In this document: positions 16,470 through 21,303 of the stretch, piece after piece | Position numbering within the stretch: position 1 is the first letter of the stretch | How the letters are laid out: each line of letters starts with the position of its first letter | NCBI GenBank assembly: GCA_027577415.1 | Contig: JANBQS010000315.1 | Coordinates: 1-21,303, forward strand | Reading direction: 5' to 3' | DNA: 21,303 nucleotides | Source: Coemansia sp. RSA 922 | Lineage: Eukaryota > Kickxellomycota > Kickxellomycetes > Kickxellales > Kickxellaceae | Program-made: the position numbers and the translations under genes | Notes under the pieces: model-generated | The model's database searches: none | Told to the model about the DNA's origin: nothing | What the model saw: the letters and a program-made list of their open reading frames with translations, nothing else

Positions 16470-17891
16470 ATGCTAGACGGCGCGTGGAGTTTTGTTCGGC
16501 GGCACCAGCGCAAGCTGGCCATCACAGCTGGAGTTGTCGGCGGCTTGTACTACTCTGGACGCCTGCTCGTCAACCGCGTTGTAGAGATGCAAGCAGTCGC
16601 TGCAAAGGAGCGCACATCAAAGGAGAACATTCGTAGGCGCTTTGATCAGAACCAGCGAGACTGCCTGTTCACAATAATGAGCTTGCTGCCTGAGCTCAGC
16701 GAGCAAGTGTTGCATGAGGTGGACGTCGAGCGGCTAATTACCGAGCTCCGCACTATCCATCGGCCACAGGCAAGCCCCAGGCCAGGCGGTAACTCGGGGG
16801 AGACTTTGGAGAGTGGTAACGCGTGGTCCGTAAGCAAGAGCCCGTCGGTAGGCGTGGCGGACGGTGGTGCAGAGCCGGGAGCCGAAGCCTCCGGCGATGG
16901 GAATACGAGCGCTGCTGGAGCGGCTGTGCAGTCGACGTCTCGGGAGGATGGCGTGCAAACTGACGGTGCTGCTGAAGAGCCCAGAAGGTCAAAAGTGGAG
17001 ATCTGGGAGGAAATCAAAATACAGAGCTTTGCGCGCACGATGATTGCAGTGTACGCCGAGTCGCTGCTCACGATGCTTGTACACATTCAGCTTAACATGG
17101 TCGGGCGGAGCACGTACCTGGACTCTATTGTCAGCAAGCTTGTTGACTCTAACGACAATAGCGTGCCTCTTGAGGGTCGCTACGAGTCGCGGCTGTCGGT
17201 GACCGACGAGCAGAACTTCCTCATGCTCAGCTGGTGGTTCTTGAACCGCGGATGGCGCCAGCTGATGGCGCAGATCTCGGAGGCTACCAACCACTGTATT
17301 CGCCAGCTGCCGCTCAAGGAGCGTGTAACACACCGCGAGCTGGCGGCATTGTTCAGCGGGATACACCAGAGGTTGCGCGAGAACGGGCTGGTGCAGTCGC
17401 TGACCACGGTGCTCTTGCCGCTGGGCGACAAGAACGTCGCCGACTATCTGACATCGAACCGACTGGCTGCCGACCAAGTGTTTACGCCGGTGTTTGTGCG
17501 CCTGTTGGATCAGATGCGCGACGTCATAGAGAGTACTGATTTTGCCTACGTGTTCAATAGCTGTATTGATCGGCTCACGGCTCAGCTTCTCGAGTCGCTG
17601 CAGGAGAGCTTTCCGGAGCCGCTTCCTGTGCCGGCGCCCCGTGCTCCCTTGCCGCCGACTGTCGAGGGCGAGACTGTGCCGGATCTCGAGGGCGTGGTGC
17701 GTGAGTTTGAGGAGTTCTCGGCTTCTCCGGAAAGCCGTGTGGTCATCGTGCAGCTGCTGCCGCGTATCGCCCGGGAGGGACATCAGATCCTCAACGGCGT
17801 GCCTAACCACTACCTTGAGAACGTCAGCGCATCGCGCGAGGTGCAAGCGCTGTCGGCAGCAGTGTATACTGCCGAGAATGTGGCACAATAG
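16470..17891 (+). CDS. PEX3: Peroxin-3 (peroxisomal membrane biogenesis protein)
   Basis: 473 residues, single exon, ATG at 16470 in TACTAATGC context. The N-terminus has a basic stretch (RRHQRK) then a membrane segment at about 17-35 (ITAGVVGGLYYSGRLLVNR), followed by the family motif RRRFDQNQRDCLFTIMSLLP. After a non-conserved low-complexity insert (about 95-170), the motif KVEIWEEIKIQSFARTMIAV and QLNMVGRSTYLD are diagnostic for PEX3. The WWFLNRGW motif and later helices complete the cytosolic domain. PEX3 anchors PEX19 with its membrane-protein cargo and is required to make peroxisomes. Length is typical for fungal PEX3. It lies head-to-tail with the phytochelatin synthase gene, about 340 bp apart. 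Confidence 0.93.
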   Translation: MLDGAWSFVRRHQRKLAITAGVVGGLYYSGRLLVNRVVEMQAVAAKERTSKENIRRRFDQNQRDCLFTIMSLLPELSEQVLHEVDVERLITELRTIHRPQASPRPGGNSGETLESGNAWSVSKSPSVGVADGGAEPGAEASGDGNTSAAGAAVQSTSREDGVQTDGAAEEPRRSKVEIWEEIKIQSFARTMIAVYAESLLTMLVHIQLNMVGRSTYLDSIVSKLVDSNDNSVPLEGRYESRLSVTDEQNFLMLSWWFLNRGWRQLMAQISEATNHCIRQLPLKERVTHRELAALFSGIHQRLRENGLVQSLTTVLLPLGDKNVADYLTSNRLAADQVFTPVFVRLLDQMRDVIESTDFAYVFNSCIDRLTAQLLESLQESFPEPLPVPAPRAPLPPTVEGETVPDLEGVVREFEEFSASPESRVVIVQLLPRIAREGHQILNGVPNHYLENVSASREVQALSAAVYTAENVAQ

Positions 17892-18228
17892 CTGGCCGTT
17901 TTTAGCGAGGTCGATCTCATGTGCCCAACACCCGGATCACCCTCTCACCCCCAAACGGCTGCACACTACAAAGAGAAAAAGAGCTGATCCATAGGGTGCG
18001 TGGTGAGGTTTTTCTGCGCCACGGCTGGCTGACCAATGACATTGTGTCTTGGCACGGTATAGTCTGCATGAGGCTCCTGCCATCCCAACTTTTTCTCTTC
18101 TCTTTCTTGTATCTGATTACTAAAAAAATTTCACCTTCCACTACCTTCAAACAACAACGCCTGTGGCGAAAGTAGCGCTGAACCTCGTGGCTGTGTTCCG
18201 ACTATTCATCCCAAACAACAAAAAGAAA
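17892..18228. other. PEX3-phytochelatin synthase intergenic region
   Basis: Should hold the PEX3 terminator and the phytochelatin synthase promoter. A CT-rich stretch (18080-18110) and AC-rich leader (18130-18165) precede the downstream ATG. No known metal-response site can be claimed from inspection. Confidence 0.4.
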
Positions 18229-19563
18229 ATGTCACAGCCGCTCTGCTCGCTATTTAAGTGTCTGGCTTCCCGGAGCCCAACTAGCGGCGCCGCTGCCCTA
18301 GGCGTTTATGAGTGTTGTTCCCGTACTTTATCTTGTCGTTCATACTCTTCACTTATCTCACCTTCTACTTTTTCGACACCAGCTGCATCAGATATTCTAA
18401 ACATGGCGGTCTCGCAAAAGAGTCATCAGAACTCGACACTATCCGAGCCATTGTCTGCTGCTACAGCGGCCTTGTGTGCTGACCGATACTGTTACATGCA
18501 CTTGTGTGCTGACCGGTTCTGCAGTACTCATCTGTGTGATACGGAGCCGTTGGGTGTAAAACAAAAGATGGTCAGTATGTGTAAACTGTCATCTAAAACT
18601 ACTTCGCCGTTACAGGGGTCGCCAGAATTGACGCCCTGTAAAACCCAGTCTACTCGTAGTATGAGCAGTAGCTCTGCCAGCTTACCGACCGTCGAAGCCA
18701 CCGCTAGTCCCACAGTGGCAGTTGCTCCTAGTATCCCTGTTGCTCCTAGTACCCCTGCTCTGTCGTATTACCGGCGCGAGCTACCCACGGACCTGGTGTC
18801 GTTTACATCGGCGGCGGGCCGCAAGCTATTCAAGGAATCGCTTAATGAGGGGTATGCCGAGGGATATTTTAACTTGGCTGGTAATTTCACAGTCCAGTCT
18901 GAACCAGCGTACTGTGGACCTAGCTCGCTTGCTATGGTACTTAATGCTTTGGAGGTCGATCCGGGACGTACATGGAAGGGCGTGTGGCGATGGTACAGCG
19001 ACGAGCTACTCGAATCCTGTCGTACTGAATCGGACCTGAAAGCTAACGGTATTACTTTTGACCAGTTCCTTTGTCTTGCTAGCTCGCATGCTCAGGTGGT
19101 GGCTAAACGTGGTGCGCAGGCTAGCCGTGAGGAGTTTCTGCGCGATATCATGTATGTTACTCAGCGTGACGACGTGTTTATGGTTTTGTCATTCTCTAGA
19201 CCTGTACTGGGCCAAACTGGCGATGGTCATTTTTCACCTATTGGCGCGTATCATCCAGAGTCTAGGATGGCTTTGGTGTTGGATAGCGCTCGTTACAAGT
19301 ATCCGTCGTGGTTTGGCGATGTTGATACGCTTTATGACTCATTGCAGCCGGTAGATTCGGAGACTGGGTTACCTCGTGGATACTTTTTGATATCGAGGTT
19401 GGACTCTAGACTCGACCTCAATTTGCTAGAGTCGTCGTTGTTGGCTTCAAATTCGTCAAGGTCGGAGGGCACTGCTGAGAACTTGGCCGAGCGTCCGAGT
19501 GGCGCGTACCCTATAAAGATCTCGTGCGGCAAGGGGTCTAGCTCTTGCTGCTCGGCAAAATAA
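18229..19563 (+). CDS. Phytochelatin synthase (glutathione gamma-glutamylcysteinyltransferase, EC 2.3.2.15)
   Basis: 444 residues from the ATG at 18229 (AAAATG); a GTG-initiated upstream extension is rejected. The papain-like catalytic domain covers about 180-390 with the full triad: Cys229 in PAYCGPSSL, His334 in GDGHFSPIG, Asp352 in LVLDSARYKYP. WKGVWRWY and the GYFLISRL end are also diagnostic. It makes (gammaGlu-Cys)n-Gly peptides from glutathione, which chelate Cd and other metals. The first 179 residues are unusual: residues 1-58 are Ser/Arg-rich and could be a mitochondrial presequence, a second ATG in strong context lies at residue 59, and residues 83-103 carry a Cys/His repeat. The C-terminus is short, ending CGKGSSSCCSAK, without the long Cys-rich domain of plant enzymes. 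Fungal distribution of this enzyme is patchy, so transfer or loss is possible. Confidence 0.92.
   Translation: MSQPLCSLFKCLASRSPTSGAAALGVYECCSRTLSCRSYSSLISPSTFSTPAASDILNMAVSQKSHQNSTLSEPLSAATAALCADRYCYMHLCADRFCSTHLCDTEPLGVKQKMVSMCKLSSKTTSPLQGSPELTPCKTQSTRSMSSSSASLPTVEATASPTVAVAPSIPVAPSTPALSYYRRELPTDLVSFTSAAGRKLFKESLNEGYAEGYFNLAGNFTVQSEPAYCGPSSLAMVLNALEVDPGRTWKGVWRWYSDELLESCRTESDLKANGITFDQFLCLASSHAQVVAKRGAQASREEFLRDIMYVTQRDDVFMVLSFSRPVLGQTGDGHFSPIGAYHPESRMALVLDSARYKYPSWFGDVDTLYDSLQPVDSETGLPRGYFLISRLDSRLDLNLLESSLLASNSSRSEGTAENLAERPSGAYPIKISCGKGSSSCCSAK
18474..18540 (+). repeat. 30-nt in-frame direct repeat encoding a Cys/His module
   Basis: Two full 30-nt units and the start of a third (beginning CTTGTGTGCTGACCG) within the phytochelatin synthase gene. 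They encode LCADRYCYMH, LCADRFCSTH and LCD. Cysteines fall at residues 83, 88, 93, 98 and 103, exactly every five residues, with His91 and His101. Confidence 0.8.
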
Positions 19564-19598
19564 GATAGTTTAATGCATGGATGTTATGAATATACTTT

Positions 19599-19604
19599 AT
19601 TAAA
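19599..19604 (+). terminator. Probable poly(A) signals between convergent genes
   Basis: ATTAAA on the plus strand about 36 bp after the phytochelatin synthase stop. On the minus strand the overlapping TTTATT (plus reading) gives AATAAA for the aspartyl aminopeptidase gene, whose stop is at 19637. The two 3' ends probably overlap. Confidence 0.45.
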
Positions 19605-19636
19605 GCCATTTGGTGGATATGGATGTTGTGTGGAAC

Positions 19637-21303
19637 TTAGTCGACAGTGATCTTGGCATCTAGGCCAGCAAACTCTTCGAAAAAGTGCTCAAACAGCTTG
19701 ACGCAAAGACCCACATCATCGGTTCCGCAAACCTCGCGGATACTGTGCATGCTCAGAAGCGGGTTGCCCATATCGACGGTGCGTAGGCCGAGCTGAGCAC
19801 TGAGCATGGGACCGATAGTAGATCCGCAGGGTGAGTCATTGCGCACGACAAACTCCTGAATGGGGATACCGTTCCTCTTGGCAATATCCTTGAGGATGGT
19901 CGAGGTGACTGAAGTGGTCGCATAGCTCTGGTTTGCATTGACCTTGATGGAAGGACCCTTTTGCAACTCGGGGCGATGGTTCTCCTCATGCTTCTCGCTG
20001 TAGTTCGGGTGGACGGCGTGAGTGACATCAGACGAGATCATAAAACTGTTGGCAATAGATTCTTCGAATGCCGTAGCCGAGCCATTGCTGCAGCTGGACT
20101 GGATCCGGCGGATCGCCGACTCGATGAGTGCCGAGTTTGCACCGTAGGCTGAAGTCGAACCTACTTCCTCGTTGTCAAAGAGAGCGATCATGCGGACATG
20201 CGAGTCCTCGGCCGCCGCGCTCTCGTCGCTCAGGCTGTTGATCAGACCCTCGACAGCGCAGTACGACGAGTTGAGGTTATCTAAGCGCGAGGCATAGATG
20301 AACTCGTTGCAAATACCACCGATGGTCGCCTTTTGCGTGTCGTAGAGGCAGAGCTCAAAGTCGGCAATGTCTGCTACTTCGACGCTCAGCTCCTTGGCGA
20401 TACGGTCTAGCAGAATCGGGTGGTGCGCGCACTTGATGTTCTTGTCGCTGGCATTATCGCCGTTGAGGGCCTTGGCGACTGTGGCGAGGATTGGCGTGAG
20501 ATGGGTCTCCTTGTTGTACGTGAATGACTCGCGAACGGAGCGGTCAAGGTGGATGGCCAAAGAGGGGATGCGCATGATGGGGTCTTGGATGGAGACTAGG
20601 CGGCTGTCGTAACCGCCAGCACCGTCGCGGACCATGACCCGGCCGGCAATGCTCAGATCGCGATCAAACCAGGTATGCCTACATATTACAAAGAATGAGT
20701 TGGTTTGTAAGATCAGTCGATGTGCTTTGTCGCCGCTGATGCATGCTTGACGCCGCATCGCATATGCACTGCATGATCGTAATATCCGGAAGCAAGTGAA
20801 ACGGGCTGACGGGCTGGAGGAAAAGCTAACTCTTTAGCTTACGCTGTACAAACAGGTGAAAAGTAGGAGACTTACCACAGACCACCGCCGTAGACCTGGA
20901 CACCGACTTGGAGGAAGCCGCTGCTAGTCTTCTTGGACACGGGCTTGAGCTAGTATAAAACATAAATACAATGGTAGGCAAGAATAATGGAAAGCGTCGT
21001 AGACACAAAGAATAGAGTTTTGAGCATCGAGTATAGTGTGACACGAGAAAGCAGAGAACTAGCATATATATTCACTTACCTTGAAGCATGGGCTGTCCGT
21101 GTGTGCGCCCACGATGGATATGCCATTTCCGGGCCGCTACAGAAAGATGTATAAATGGAACACACGTGGCAAGTACATTAGTGCGTACACACACAACTTG
21201 TACGTGATCACAGACACGCACAGGATAAGTGTACTTACGAACTTGCCGCCAACAGCGAATGCAACGATGGAGGAGCCGTTGCGAGTGAAAAAGTATCTGC
21301 CGT
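19637..21303 (-). CDS. Aspartyl aminopeptidase (M18 family, DNPEP/Ape4-like), 5' partial, four exons in window
   Basis: Exons on the minus strand: 21239->21303, 21080-21136, 20876-20949, 19637-20678; 411 residues in the window, probably about 60-70 N-terminal residues missing. Introns of 102, 130 and 197 nt are all GTAAGT..TAG. Joined exons read RYFFTRNGSSIVAFAVGG, PGNGISIVGAHTDSPCFK, LQVGVQVYGGGLW, HTWFDRDLSIAGRV, as in M18 peptidases. Metal and catalytic motifs are visible: GAHTDSP (His, Asp), RLDNLNS (bridging Asp), FDNEEVGS (catalytic and ligand Glu), and SMHSIREV (His). The enzyme removes N-terminal Asp/Glu from peptides using zinc; yeast Ape4 is cytosolic and delivered to the vacuole. 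All four visible exons keep frame and all key residues are present, so the gene appears functional. Confidence 0.95.

Noticed and set aside
16989..17888. 299-codon frame antisense to PEX3
   Set aside because: It is a mirror frame of strongly biased PEX3 codons; the sense strand has full PEX3 motifs and the antisense product has none.
1..21303. tRNA, rRNA or CRISPR-like arrays
   Set aside because: No GGTTCGA-type T-arm with a matching acceptor stem, no rRNA-like segment and no regularly spaced direct repeats were seen; the tandem repeats present are coding.

Overview
The window is eukaryotic and almost certainly fungal. Genes are dense, intronless or split by short GTAAGT/GTATGT...TAG introns (102 to 318 nt), and encode typical fungal housekeeping proteins: a YSC84/LSB3-type SYLF-SH3 protein, a Gal83-type AMPK beta subunit, peroxin-3, aspartyl aminopeptidase and an AAGAB/p34-type adaptin-binding protein. 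The phytochelatin synthase, the poorly conserved linkers and the overall gene style would suit an early-diverging fungus (Zoopagomycota/Kickxellomycotina-like), but that placement is inference.

Layout, left to right. 1-2331: a 5'-truncated PA-TM-RING ubiquitin ligase gene (+) converges on an RGG-rich orphan gene (-). About 2.4-8.4 kb: an AT-rich accessory island. It holds three copies (A, B, C) of an unrecognised small-protein family, all on the minus strand, each with a homologous promoter block carrying a near-identical element about 180-200 bp upstream of the ATG. Between B and C lie a 120-bp near-perfect hairpin and a broken AAA-ATPase-like (DUF1703-type) pseudogene. Beyond C is a broken fragment resembling the N-terminal domain of DIRS/Crypton tyrosine recombinases. 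8.5-21.3 kb: housekeeping genes return: AAGAB-like (+), AMPK beta (-), an orphan single-pass membrane protein (+), SYLF-SH3 (-, two exons), a PB1-like orphan (-), a 1.3-kb intergenic region, PEX3 (+), phytochelatin synthase (+) and aspartyl aminopeptidase (-, at least four exons, cut by the window end).

Functional links are weak, as expected for a fungal chromosome. Two genes touch vesicle/endosome biology (PA-TM-RING ligase, AAGAB), one endocytic actin patches (SYLF-SH3), one peroxisome biogenesis (PEX3), one energy sensing (SNF1/AMPK), one metal detoxification (phytochelatin synthase) and one vacuolar or cytosolic peptide turnover (M18 peptidase).

The most novel material is the three-copy family in the island. 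Its first half has a strand-strand-helix-strand order reminiscent of ubiquitin-like header domains of Crinkler-type effectors, and a NTPase relic of a kind found in such systems lies within the cluster; both links are hypotheses. A second notable item is a Cys/His module with exact five-residue cysteine spacing in the N-terminal extension of the phytochelatin synthase.
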